Part shown: positions 8,072 through 14,951 of the stretch, in pieces | Layout: each line of letters begins with the position of its first letter | Position numbering within the stretch: position 1 is the stretch's first letter | NCBI RefSeq assembly: GCF_049059935.1 | Contig: NZ_JBMGQR010000052.1 | Location: forward strand, 1-32,385 | DNA from: JAURVT01 sp049059935 | GTDB lineage: Bacteria; Actinomycetota; Actinomycetes; Propionibacteriales; Nocardioidaceae | Direction: 5' to 3' | DNA length: 32,385 nt | The notes under the pieces: model-generated | Databases searched by the model: none | Told to the model about the DNA's origin: nothing | Seen by the model: only the letters and a program-made list of their open reading frames with translations | Translations under genes and position numbers: made by a program

Positions 8072-8563
8072 GTGGTGAGAGCAGATGACCCCGACAGCCG
8101 GGCCGCGCAGGCGGCACGGCTCGAGGAACGGGTCAAGAACCTGGACGCGACGACCGTCGCCGTCCGGACCTTCATCGGTGCTTCTCAGGACCTGGTCGGC
8201 CACATGGCCCGCCGCATGGGCACCAATGTCAGCGACATGACGGCGGTGCTGTTCCTGGCCACTCGCGGATCGGCGGGTGCCGCCGAGCTCGCCGACCACC
8301 TCGGCATGACCCGGGCCTCGATCACGGTGCTGGTCGACCGCCTCGAACGCGACGGAATGGTCGTTCGCGAGCGCAGCACCGTCGATCGTCGCCGGGTGTC
8401 CATCTCCACCACACCGGCCGCCCGGATCGCGGCCCTCACCGCGTGGATGCCGGCCATCGACCAGCTGGACGACGTCTGTCGATCGTTCGGCGTGGACGAG
8501 CGGAATCTGGCCCTCACGCTCCTCGCGCGGCTGACCGACGCGATGCGAACCGTGCACCAGTGA
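8072..8563 (+). CDS. MarR-family transcriptional regulator
   Basis: A 163-aa winged-helix dimeric regulator. The recognition region is clear: GSAGAAELADHLGMTRASIT, then VLVDRLERDGMVVRERSTVD, RRRVSISTT, the MarR helix-turn-helix plus wing with the conserved DxRR. Start GTG 8072 (or GTG 8075) follows GGGACG. MarR proteins usually repress a neighbouring, often divergent, gene and release DNA when a small phenolic ligand binds; here the neighbour is the FAD monooxygenase, so this pair may be a ligand-induced detoxification unit. A weak hairpin overlaps the stop codon. Confidence 0.9.
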   Translation: MVRADDPDSRAAQAARLEERVKNLDATTVAVRTFIGASQDLVGHMARRMGTNVSDMTAVLFLATRGSAGAAELADHLGMTRASITVLVDRLERDGMVVRERSTVDRRRVSISTTPAARIAALTAWMPAIDQLDDVCRSFGVDERNLALTLLARLTDAMRTVHQ

Positions 8564-8581
8564 CCGGACCGGGAACGGTCA
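8561..8581 (+). terminator. Short hairpin overlapping the MarR stop codon
   Basis: TGACCG and CGGTCA form a 6-bp stem around a 9-nt spacer, starting with the TGA stop itself. It is weak and has no T tract; a terminator is possible only. Confidence 0.25.
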
Positions 8582-9315
8582 GATGGGCAGTAAGCGTGGG
8601 AACCGCTCAGTCGCTCGTCAAGTCACCGACCAACGAGGCACAAATTTGCGACCTGAGCGGCCAGTTGATCGGGACACTTCGTTGCCTAGGGTGTGGTGTT
8701 GCTGGGGTGCGCGACGCTGGTGATCTGCCTGCGCGTCGTCGTTAGTTGCCTGCAGCCCGCGCGTGTCGCACATGGGCGTCGAAGCGACGGGCAACCGCCG
8801 ATCTGCCATCTCGCGAGCACGCGGTGAAGCGTGTCTGCCTCTGCGGTGCCATGGTCGTGGGGGGCATGTCCTCGTGGCCGGCTCGCCGGTGTCGTCGGGC
8901 ACCCGCCTCGACGGGTCCTGGCGCGGGCTTCAAGTATGTCTCCTGCCCGCAGACGCTCAGCTGTTCGCGTCGACACGTAGTGCCGGGCGCAGACAGATAC
9001 AGTGCGCGACCGTCAACGTTCACCCCATCTCAAAGCGGTGGTCCAGCGTGGCCCGGGCCACGAGCTGCATACGGTTCATCAAGACCGGCGAACACTCAGG
9101 CGAGTAGCTCATTTCGGTGTTGGTGTAGCCCCATGCCGGACGGGTCGCTCGGGACGCGCGCCAGTAGTTCCCCAGTGGTCATGCGGCGCGTGAGGTCCCT
9201 CGCAGTGGTGCTGTCGCCGCACCGTCCCGGCATTGCGCCCCGACGATGTGCGCCACGGTTGCAGGATGCCGCTGTGAAGACCAGAATGGGTTGCCATCTC
9301 GGTGGGTGGGGGTGA
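8582..9315. other. About 730 bp without a convincing gene
   Basis: Frames of 60-190 codons exist on both strands, but all are Arg/Ser/Pro rich, show no G/C third-base preference, have no ribosome site and match no pattern I know. The local AT content is slightly higher near 8600-8660. No repeat, tRNA or mobile-element end was recognised. It may hold decayed genes or an unrecognised RNA. Confidence 0.4.
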
Positions 9316-9564
9316 GTGTGCGTGTCTGGAGTCTGCCGTGGCGACCGCCGGAGCGTGCTCATCGCCCTTTTCCAAGGTCGGTGTCGCGCGGCTGGATATG
9401 AGGCTCCCACGTTCTGGGTGGAATGGCTTCTCGACTTGGAGATCAAGAAGTTTGCCTCCGACCACGCTCAGACTGTCGAGCAGGTCATCGACTGTATGCC
9501 CGCCGAGATCGCGACGGAATTGGCCGATGAAGTGATGCAGGTGGCCCGCGAGAGCGGCGCATGA
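9316..9564 (+). CDS. Small hypothetical acidic protein (82 aa)
   Basis: The second half looks like a real protein: FWVEWLLDLEIKKFASDHAQ, then TVEQVIDCMPAEIATELADE, then VMQVARESGA, acidic and helical. The first 30 residues from GTG 9316 are Cys/Arg rich and less convincing; an in-frame GTG at about 9355 could be the true start. A GGGGGTGAG stretch lies very close to GTG 9316. No family is recognised and no conserved partner adjoins it. It ends convergent to the Cys-rich gene at 9845. Confidence 0.45.
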   Translation: MCVSGVCRGDRRSVLIALFQGRCRAAGYEAPTFWVEWLLDLEIKKFASDHAQTVEQVIDCMPAEIATELADEVMQVARESGA

Positions 9565-9831
9565 CCTCAGCCTCCGGTTGATCTCGACCCCATCCCCGGC
9601 GCAATCGCGACGCGTTGGTGCGTCGGTGAAATTGGGGGTCGTCACGGTCGTAGGCGCAACCAGGCGGCGCGCAGGCGCGAACCCGTTCGACCGCCGACGG
9701 CGCTGGATGGTATGCGGGAGCTTGGGCCGGGTGGAGGCGTCACTGCTATCGGCTCGGCGCTCGAGGCGTCTGAGAATGCACAAGAGGCAACAACCCGCCC
9801 ATCGGTGCGCGTCGCTGCCTTCCCATGCTGC

Positions 9832-9850
9832 CGGTGAGCGAAGCTCACTG
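9832..9850. terminator. Hairpin between convergent genes
   Basis: GTGAGC-GAA-GCTCAC (9834-9848), extended by a G-T and a C-G pair, forms a compact stem with a 3-nt loop; the core GCGAAGC is known as an unusually stable DNA mini-hairpin. It overlaps the stop codon of the minus-strand gene and lies between two converging genes. Confidence 0.4.
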
Positions 9851-10393
9851 TGTGCTGCCACCGCCCGCTGCGCCCAGGACCCGACGGGCCGCATCGACGA
9901 GAGTGATGGCGTGGTAGAACGCCAGCTGCTCGAGCGCCGCTGCGGCTTGGGCATCGGTGATCTGGTGTCTTTGCCTCAGCGCATCGTGGGCACGCTGGAG
10001 CAGCTGGGCCTGCTGGGCGCGGACGTGTGCGCGGTGGTAGCTGTGGGTGGCTGGACGCGTGCTTGAGGCGCGTCCTTGCTGGGCATCACCTCGTGTCTGG
10101 TCGGCGAGCGTCCGGTCGCAACCTCCACTGCCGGGGGCACAGACGATGCGGTCGCGGCCATCCTCATCGAGGACGGTCAGAATGGCCGGAAGCCGCCAGA
10201 CGGGGTCTTGCGTCTCGCCTCGACCGCACAGCTCGCACGCGGGCGTGCTCAGACCGTGGCCGCGCACCAACGCGACTCGGGCCGGTCGTTGACTGACGTG
10301 CGGCAGGGTGAGAAATCCGCAGGTGCACCTCGCCCTGACCTGCTTGCCGTCGACGACGTAGCCGTCCAGGAAATGCACGCGCTGGTGCTTCAT
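9845..10393 (-). CDS. Cys-rich protein with an ANTAR-like C-terminal helix bundle
   Basis: A 182-aa protein of no family I can name. ATG 10393 has GAGGGG 5 nt upstream; a GTG at 10399 is too close to that site. The N-terminal half holds six cysteines: CTC (23, 25), CELC (53, 56) and CAPGSGGC (85, 92), suggesting one or two zinc or iron-sulphur sites. Residues 100-128 are polar and probably a linker. Residues 129-173 read QLLQRAHDALRQRHQITDAQ, then AAAALEQLAFYHAITLVDAA, RRVL, with the spacing of an ANTAR domain (helix, short turn, Ax-x-L, then LxxxA). It is the last minus-strand gene of the motility block, 365 bp from fliM. Confidence 0.65.
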   Translation of the reverse strand: MKHQRVHFLDGYVVDGKQVRARCTCGFLTLPHVSQRPARVALVRGHGLSTPACELCGRGETQDPVWRLPAILTVLDEDGRDRIVCAPGSGGCDRTLADQTRGDAQQGRASSTRPATHSYHRAHVRAQQAQLLQRAHDALRQRHQITDAQAAAALEQLAFYHAITLVDAARRVLGAAGGGSTQ

Positions 10394-10758
10394 CCGCACC
10401 CCTCGGTGCGTCGCGCGCGTGGTCGTGACCCGTCGGCGTGGTTCCCGGGACGGTCGAGGGGGTGCTCGGCGGCCGTCGCCGAACCCCGCCCTGTTCTGCC
10501 ACGGTGTGGAAGCGTGGCGAGGACAACTGTGTGAGACATGCGAAACGCACTCCTCGAGCGAGGGTGCATCCCGGGGTCTGGGGGAGGCGTGGGTTTGACG
10601 AGCGACCCGGGCCTGCTGAAGCGTTTAGCGTGTGCCCGAGACGACATATCGTGCACGAAGTGCGCGCCACGTGCCGGTGCTGTGCGTAGGTTTGTCGGCT
10701 ATCCCTGGACGCGTTCTCGTTGCGTTCAAGCGTCTCGATACGGGACACTGCACGCCGG
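10394..10758. other. 365-bp spacer downstream of fliM
   Basis: No frame here shows coding sense on either strand. It should carry the promoter of the Cys-rich gene; I found neither a sigma-28-like nor a clear sigma-70-like pair. GC content is uneven. Confidence 0.4.
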
Positions 10759-11712
10759 TCAGCTCGGCGGTGTCGCGAAACCGTCGTGGGACTTCACCAC
10801 GAGACAGGCGAGCTTCCCGTCTCGGGTGCCGGGGGAGCCGTGGGCCAACAGGACGTCGCCGCCGAAGACGTCCAGTGGCGCGTCGGCGGGATGATCGAGG
10901 CCGATGACGTCGCCGAGCTGCAGACCGAGAAGTTGCTCTGGTGACACGGTGGTGGGCCGAGATCGCACCCCGACCCTTAGTGGAACGTCCTGGATGCTGT
11001 CGGCGAGCTGGCGGGCGGCCTGATTGCGTGCTGCGCGCTCTCGATCGGACAGGTCACTGTCGCGGCCCTGCGCCGCCAGGTGCGGCAGCAGCGAGGTGAA
11101 GGGCAGAGCGAGGGTCGAGCTCATCTCTCGGCCGCCCTGCCGCACGATGAACGTGACGACGACGAGCACCGTCGTCGTGGGCACGAAATGGGCGAGCCGA
11201 GGACGGTAGGACACGTTGGTCATCGCCGGGTGGGTCGTCACGAGTGGGTCCAGGGAGGAGTGAAGTTCCCAGACGAGGCTGCTCAGGAGTCCGGACACGA
11301 CCGCGGACTCGATCTCGGACAGCGCACGGTCGGGTTGGATGCCGCCGCCGTGACCGCCGAGCAGCAGGTCCACCCACGACATCAGTGCCTCGACCGGCAC
11401 CTGCCAGATCGCTGGCAGTGCGAGTGGCTCCAAGGAGATCTGCGCGAGGTGGGTCTGCTCGTCGAGGGCGTTGACGTACTCGGCGTAGGTCCGCTGAGCC
11501 AGTGACGTCATCTCTACGTGGGTGATCACGCGAAGCGATGACGTGAGCACGGTCGCGGCCTGGCGGGCGAAGGACTCCATGCAGCCCTCGATCTCGCGGG
11601 ACTGCTCGCGTGAGATCTGCACCGGGCGGGTGAAGTCATAGACCGTCATGTCGGGTGCGTCATCGTGCGTGCGTACCGTCGGCCGTGGAGCCGGGGCTCC
11701 GGGCGGTGGCAT
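10759..11712 (-). CDS. fliM: Flagellar motor switch protein FliM
   Basis: A 317-aa protein of the rotor C-ring that receives CheY-P and sets rotation direction. The middle domain is recognisable from VYDFTRPVQISREQSREIEG, then FARQAATVLTSSLRV, AYxEYVNALDEQTHLAQISL, LLLGGHGGG and LSEIESAVVSGLLSSLVWEL. A SpoA (FliN-like) domain covers about 235-310 (SIQDVPLRVGVR, then LLGLQLGDVIGL). The usual N-terminal CheY-P binding peptide (LSQxEIDxLL) is not visible; the first 22 residues are Pro/Arg rich. ATG 11712 is used because a sigma-28-like -10 ends 7 bases before it, which predicts a leaderless mRNA; ATG 11649 is the alternative, and neither has a ribosome site. It is unusual as the last gene of a che operon; no other flagellar structural gene is in the window. 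Confidence 0.88.
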   Translation of the reverse strand: MPPPGAPAPRPTVRTHDDAPDMTVYDFTRPVQISREQSREIEGCMESFARQAATVLTSSLRVITHVEMTSLAQRTYAEYVNALDEQTHLAQISLEPLALPAIWQVPVEALMSWVDLLLGGHGGGIQPDRALSEIESAVVSGLLSSLVWELHSSLDPLVTTHPAMTNVSYRPRLAHFVPTTTVLVVVTFIVRQGGREMSSTLALPFTSLLPHLAAQGRDSDLSDRERAARNQAARQLADSIQDVPLRVGVRSRPTTVSPEQLLGLQLGDVIGLDHPADAPLDVFGGDVLLAHGSPGTRDGKLACLVVKSHDGFATPPS

Positions 11713-11719
11713 GTCTGGG

Positions 11720-11746
11720 AGATCGGCCGGATCCGGGCGATCTTGA
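11720..11746 (-). promoter_or_regulatory. Sigma-28-type promoter candidate for fliM
   Basis: On the minus strand: TCAAGATC, 11 bases, GCCGATCT. The E. coli sigma-28 consensus is TAAAGTTT-N11-GCCGATAA; 11 of 16 positions match with exact spacing. The -10 ends 7 bases before ATG 11712, so transcription would start at or beside the first codon. Confidence 0.55.
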
Positions 11747-11832
11747 GGAAAAGGAGAGGATTGGCCGAAGGCACAGCGCAGTCGATGCGATCGGTGTCGG
11801 CGGCGAACCGCGGCACCTGGACCGAGGTGAGG

Positions 11833-12432
11833 TCAGAACTGCCTGTCGCGTTGGTGTGCGTCCGCCCTGACCCAGACGCCGACCACCAGGGGGTCGTCGA
11901 CGGCACCGAGACGGCGAGCGTAGATCGCCGAAGGGAGCGCGGCGTGATCACCGGTGCCGGTCGGCTGCAGGTCGAGGTGGCACTCGCGAACTGCGTCATC
12001 GGCTTGGGCCATCAAGTCGATGAGCTGGGCTCGACCGGGTCCTGCGAGTTGATCGATGACCGCATCGACCGTCGCCTCAGTGGGGTGGCTGGTGGTCGCA
12101 TCGACGCTCCAGTCCGGCCGAGTTGCCCACCGCCACCGCCCCGACCAGGGCCGCGTGAGGAACAAGTCCGCCGAGACCGGCCGGGCCGGGCTCGACGGAG
12201 CGACGACGTCGTGAAGCCGCCGGGCCCACAGATGTTGATACGCCCACCGCTGGGCGTCTACTGCTTGTGCCAGTTCTGTGCGGATGGTGGCGATCGCCTG
12301 CGTGGCCATTGGTCGCTGCGCGAAGGGGACCGCGAGGTGCTCGGCGCAGAGAGCGGCGTCGTGCGCGGCTCGCAGGGGATCGTGGGACAGGGTCGGGGTC
12401 TGCACCGCCCGGGGTGTGTCGCGGTAGTCCAT
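11833..12432 (-). CDS. Unrecognised 199-aa protein in the chemotaxis operon
   Basis: I do not recognise this family. ATG 12432 lies 5 bases after the stop of the CheX-like gene, with GAGGG overlapping that stop region as ribosome site, so it is co-translated. The N-terminal half is helical and Ala/Gln/His rich (AAHDAALCAEHLAVPFAQRP, then MATQAIATIRTELAQAVDAQ, RWAYQHLWARRLHDV). A central segment has several Trp (RPWSGRWRWATRPDW), and a further helical part follows (VDAVIDQLAGPGRAQLIDLM). No membrane segment or signal peptide is seen. Its place between the CheX-like gene and fliM suggests a role at the CheY/motor interface. A CheZ-like role is conceivable, but I see no CheZ motif. Confidence 0.7.
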   Translation of the reverse strand: MDYRDTPRAVQTPTLSHDPLRAAHDAALCAEHLAVPFAQRPMATQAIATIRTELAQAVDAQRWAYQHLWARRLHDVVAPSSPARPVSADLFLTRPWSGRWRWATRPDWSVDATTSHPTEATVDAVIDQLAGPGRAQLIDLMAQADDAVRECHLDLQPTGTGDHAALPSAIYARRLGAVDDPLVVGVWVRADAHQRDRQF

Positions 12433-12437
12433 CGCCC

Positions 12438-12926
12438 TCACAGGGCGACGATCGTGATGCGGCCACTGCCGTAGCCTGCGATGTCGAGCTGGTGATCGGC
12501 GCGCCTGCCGCCGACGCTCGTGAGCGCCTGCCGAGCGGCCGGCACCAGATCGACCGGGGAGTCGTAGACCTTCGCCAGTCGCAGGTGGGGGGCCTCGCCG
12601 ATGTTGAACGTCGATGCCAGCACGTTGAAGACCTCGGCGACGATCTCGTCCAGGAGCGGGCTGAGGAAGCCGTCCTCGATGCTGGCGCTGGCGCCACCTG
12701 CTGGGACCAGCCCCAGCGCCGCGGCCGCGTAGGCGCAGAAGGCCAGATCACCGGCGACTGCCGCGGCGGGCAGGTTGACGTCGTCGATGTACAGCGCGAC
12801 GCGGGCGCCGGCGTCGATTCCAGGGACGACTCCGGTGCCGTCGGAGAGTCCGACGTCGCGTCCGAGCAGCCCCTCGCACAGGCTCTTGATCTCGTGCGGG
12901 GCTGGGATGTGGATAGAGGCGATCAT
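12438..12926 (-). CDS. CheX/CheC-like protein with ExxN motif
   Basis: A 162-aa cytoplasmic protein starting at ATG 12926 with GAGGAGA 5 nt upstream. It begins MIASIHIPAPHEIKSLCEGL and contains a predicted beta-rich part (VALYIDDV, then GDLAFCAYAAAALGLVPAGG) and a long helix LLDEIVAEVFNVLASTFN. That helix carries Glu98-x-x-Asn101, the residues that in CheC/CheX/FliY catalyse dephosphorylation of CheY-P. Similar proteins of unassigned function occur with actinobacterial che genes, as I recall. It lies 9 bp after cheY, so the order is cheX-cheY-cheX-like. The phosphatase role is an inference; a purely structural ExxN is possible. Confidence 0.75.
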   Translation of the reverse strand: MIASIHIPAPHEIKSLCEGLLGRDVGLSDGTGVVPGIDAGARVALYIDDVNLPAAAVAGDLAFCAYAAAALGLVPAGGASASIEDGFLSPLLDEIVAEVFNVLASTFNIGEAPHLRLAKVYDSPVDLVPAARQALTSVGGRRADHQLDIAGYGSGRITIVAL

Positions 12927-12935
12927 CGGTTCTCC

Positions 12936-13298
12936 TCAGGCCGCGACCGTGTCGAGGTGCTCACGGAAGGTGTCGGCGGTGAACGGTTTGGCGATGAGGA
13001 ACAGAGCGCCGGCCGTGGCGGCCTCCTCGCGCATGGTGTCTGAGCCTTCGGAGGTGACGAAACCGAAGGCGGTCTGGTTGCCGGCGGCCCGGAGGTCGCG
13101 CAGCAGCTCGATGCCGTTCATCTCGGGCATGTTCCAGTCCGACAGGACCAGGTCGGGTCGTTCGGCGGCGATGACCTGCAGGGCGTGGCGGCCGTTCTCG
13201 GCCTCGACGGTGTCGGCGTGGTCGTACCCGGCTTGCCGCAGGGTGCGCAGGACGATCTGGCGCATCACGCGGCTGTCGTCGACGATGAGGATCTTCAT
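12936..13298 (-). CDS. cheY: Chemotaxis response regulator CheY
   Basis: A single receiver domain of 120 aa. Acid pocket DD (7-8), phospho-acceptor Asp54 in VLSDWNMPEMNG, Thr82 and Lys104 in LIAKPF are all present. The ATG at 13298 overlaps the cheX stop (ATGA). There is no output domain, so it signals by binding, most likely to FliM encoded two genes downstream. It is one of two CheY proteins in this operon, and they differ (this one has SDWNMPEMNG, the other VDWNMPVMDG), so their partners or rates may differ. Confidence 0.93.
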   Translation of the reverse strand: MKILIVDDSRVMRQIVLRTLRQAGYDHADTVEAENGRHALQVIAAERPDLVLSDWNMPEMNGIELLRDLRAAGNQTAFGFVTSEGSDTMREEAATAGALFLIAKPFTADTFREHLDTVAA

Positions 13299-13750
13299 GG
13301 CTGTTCTCCGGTGGGGTTGATGGTGACGATGAGGTCGTGGCCGCGCCAGTGGTGGATGGTGCTTAGCAGGCTGGAGGGCGTCGCCGTGGGGGGGACGGCC
13401 TCGGTGAGGGGCAGTCCGAGGGCGAGGTCGGAGTCAGCCAGGGACTTGGTGTTCCCGGCCACGATGTTCGCGAGCTCACCGACGGCGTCACGCACGTCTG
13501 ACTCCGAGGTCACGTCGGGATCCAGGTCGAACATGGCCTGGGCGAGCAGACGTGCACCGTCGAGCGAGAGCCGGACCTCGACGACGCACGACTGCGCCCC
13601 GAGGATCGTCACGCGGCCTCGGATGGTCTGGACCACGCCGGTCGGGTTCGGCGCGTCGCGTTCGGGGAGCTCGTCGAGGGTGAACACGAGGTCGGAGACG
13701 ATGCTGTCGAGATCGTCGACGGTCGGAACGAGGAGTTCGGAGGTGGTCAC
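13295..13750 (-). CDS. cheX: CheX-type CheY-P phosphatase
   Basis: A 151-aa protein with the CheX core: GVVQTIRGRVTILG, then LDGARLLAQAMFDLD and VRDAVGELANIVAGNTKSLA. Glu92 and Asn95 form the ExxN catalytic pair that removes the phosphate from CheY, ending the signal. Start GTG 13750 overlaps the preceding cheY stop by GTGA, and its own stop overlaps the next cheY start by ATGA, so cheY-cheX-cheY are translated as a chain. CheX replaces CheZ, of which there is no sign. Confidence 0.9.
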   Translation of the reverse strand: MTTSELLVPTVDDLDSIVSDLVFTLDELPERDAPNPTGVVQTIRGRVTILGAQSCVVEVRLSLDGARLLAQAMFDLDPDVTSESDVRDAVGELANIVAGNTKSLADSDLALGLPLTEAVPPTATPSSLLSTIHHWRGHDLIVTINPTGEQP

Positions 13751-14133
13751 GAGTGGGCCTCCTGGGGCAGGAGCCCGAGCAGGTCGAGCTTGCCGACGAC
13801 GGCATCAGTGGTGAACGGTTTCATCAGGTACTCGTTGGCTCCTGCGGCCAAGGCCCTGACCACCTGGGTGTGCTCGCTCTCGGTGGTGACCATCATGATG
13901 GTGATGTTTCGCCAGGCGGCTTCGGTGCGGACTTCGCGGATCAGGGTCAGCCCGTCCATCACCGGCATGTTCCAGTCGACGAGCATCAGGTCCGGTGGCA
14001 CCACGGTCGCACGAAGAACGTCCAGTGCCTCTTGGCCGTGGCCAGCCTCGTCCCAGGTGTAGCCCAGCGGTTCGAGCGTGCGTCGCAGGATCGCGCGCAT
14101 CGCGCGGGAGTCGTCGACGATCAGCGCGTGCAT
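13747..14133 (-). CDS. cheY: Chemotaxis response regulator CheY (second)
   Basis: A 128-aa receiver domain with Asp7-Asp8, phospho-acceptor Asp53 in LVDWNMPVMDG, Thr83/84 and Lys105 in LMKPF. ATG 14133 is 13 nt inside the end of cheR and gives MHALIVDDSRAMRAILRRTL; the frame is open further upstream but antisense-like and Arg rich. It ends with an eight-residue tail, LLPQEAHS. It lies between cheR and cheX, so it may be the form acted on by CheX, while the other CheY may pair with the CheX-like protein. Confidence 0.93.
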   Translation of the reverse strand: MHALIVDDSRAMRAILRRTLEPLGYTWDEAGHGQEALDVLRATVVPPDLMLVDWNMPVMDGLTLIREVRTEAAWRNITIMMVTTESEHTQVVRALAAGANEYLMKPFTTDAVVGKLDLLGLLPQEAHS

Positions 14134-14951
14134 GTGAGCTCCTCGGTCTTGCGGTAGACGACGGTGGATTCGGTGATCTCGGTGTCGAAGCCGTCGGTCA
14201 CACCGATGACGGACTCGGCTGATCCGAGCAGGAGGTGTCCGCCGGGCCGAAGCACCTGGTGGACCTTGTGCAGGATCTGGCGCTTGGTGGGGATGTCGAA
14301 GTAGATGAGCACGTTGCGCATCAGCACGATGTCGAAGGTTCCGAGCGTGGGCCACGGCTCGATGAGGTTGTGGGTGCGCCACGTCGATCGTGCGCGCAGC
14401 TCGTCCCTGACGCGGTACCCGCGACCGTCTCGATCCATGTATCGCACGAGCATCGGTGCGGGTAGTCCGCGGTTGACCTCCAGCTGGCTGAACCGCCCCG
14501 CCTCGGCCTTGTCGACGACGTCTTGCGACAGGTCGGTCCCCAGGAGCTCCACCCGGTGTCCCTTGAGCTCGGGGAAGCGCGAGTCCAGCAGCATGGCCAG
14601 GCTGTACAGCTCCTGGCCGGTCGAGCATGCTGCGCTCCAGATGCGCAGACCGTTCGACGTCTGCAGCGCACGGGGGATCACGGTGGCCGCCAGCGCCTCG
14701 AAGGGGCGGGTGTCCCTGAACCACGACGTCTCGTTCGTCGTCATCGCCTCCACGACGCGATCAATGGTCGCGCTCTCCCCACGCCGCACCCGACGCACGA
14801 TGTCCTGGACGTCGGGGGCGTGGATCTGGCGGGCGAGGGTGTCCATGCGTGAGCTGACGAGATAGGACTTGTCAGGCCCCAGCACAATGCCGCTGCGTGC
14901 GGTGACGGTGCTGCTGAGATACGCGACGTCGTCGTCGGTGAGCACGCTCAT
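14121..14951 (-). CDS. cheR: Chemoreceptor methyltransferase CheR
   Basis: A 276-aa enzyme that methylates glutamates of chemoreceptors with S-adenosylmethionine. The N-terminal helical domain ends in the canonical MTTNETSWFRD (70-80). The SAM-binding core shows LRIWSAACSTGQELYSLAML (102-120), LLGTDLSQDVVDKAEAGRFS and TFDIVLMRNVLIYFD. The ATG at 14951 overlaps the cheB stop (ATGA). Length and domain order are standard. The receptor encoded next to it lacks the C-terminal NWETF-type pentapeptide that tethers CheR in enterobacteria. Confidence 0.95.
   Translation of the reverse strand: MSVLTDDDVAYLSSTVTARSGIVLGPDKSYLVSSRMDTLARQIHAPDVQDIVRRVRRGESATIDRVVEAMTTNETSWFRDTRPFEALAATVIPRALQTSNGLRIWSAACSTGQELYSLAMLLDSRFPELKGHRVELLGTDLSQDVVDKAEAGRFSQLEVNRGLPAPMLVRYMDRDGRGYRVRDELRARSTWRTHNLIEPWPTLGTFDIVLMRNVLIYFDIPTKRQILHKVHQVLRPGGHLLLGSAESVIGVTDGFDTEITESTVVYRKTEELTCTR

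Noticed and set aside
8742..9023. Minus-strand frame with several Cys and His (93 codons)
   Set aside because: No ribosome site, no consistent third-base bias, no family pattern; neighbouring frames look equally random.
13747..14724. A longer 325-codon reading of the second cheY frame
   Set aside because: The upstream 197 codons are out-of-frame cheR sequence; the receiver domain begins at ATG 14133.
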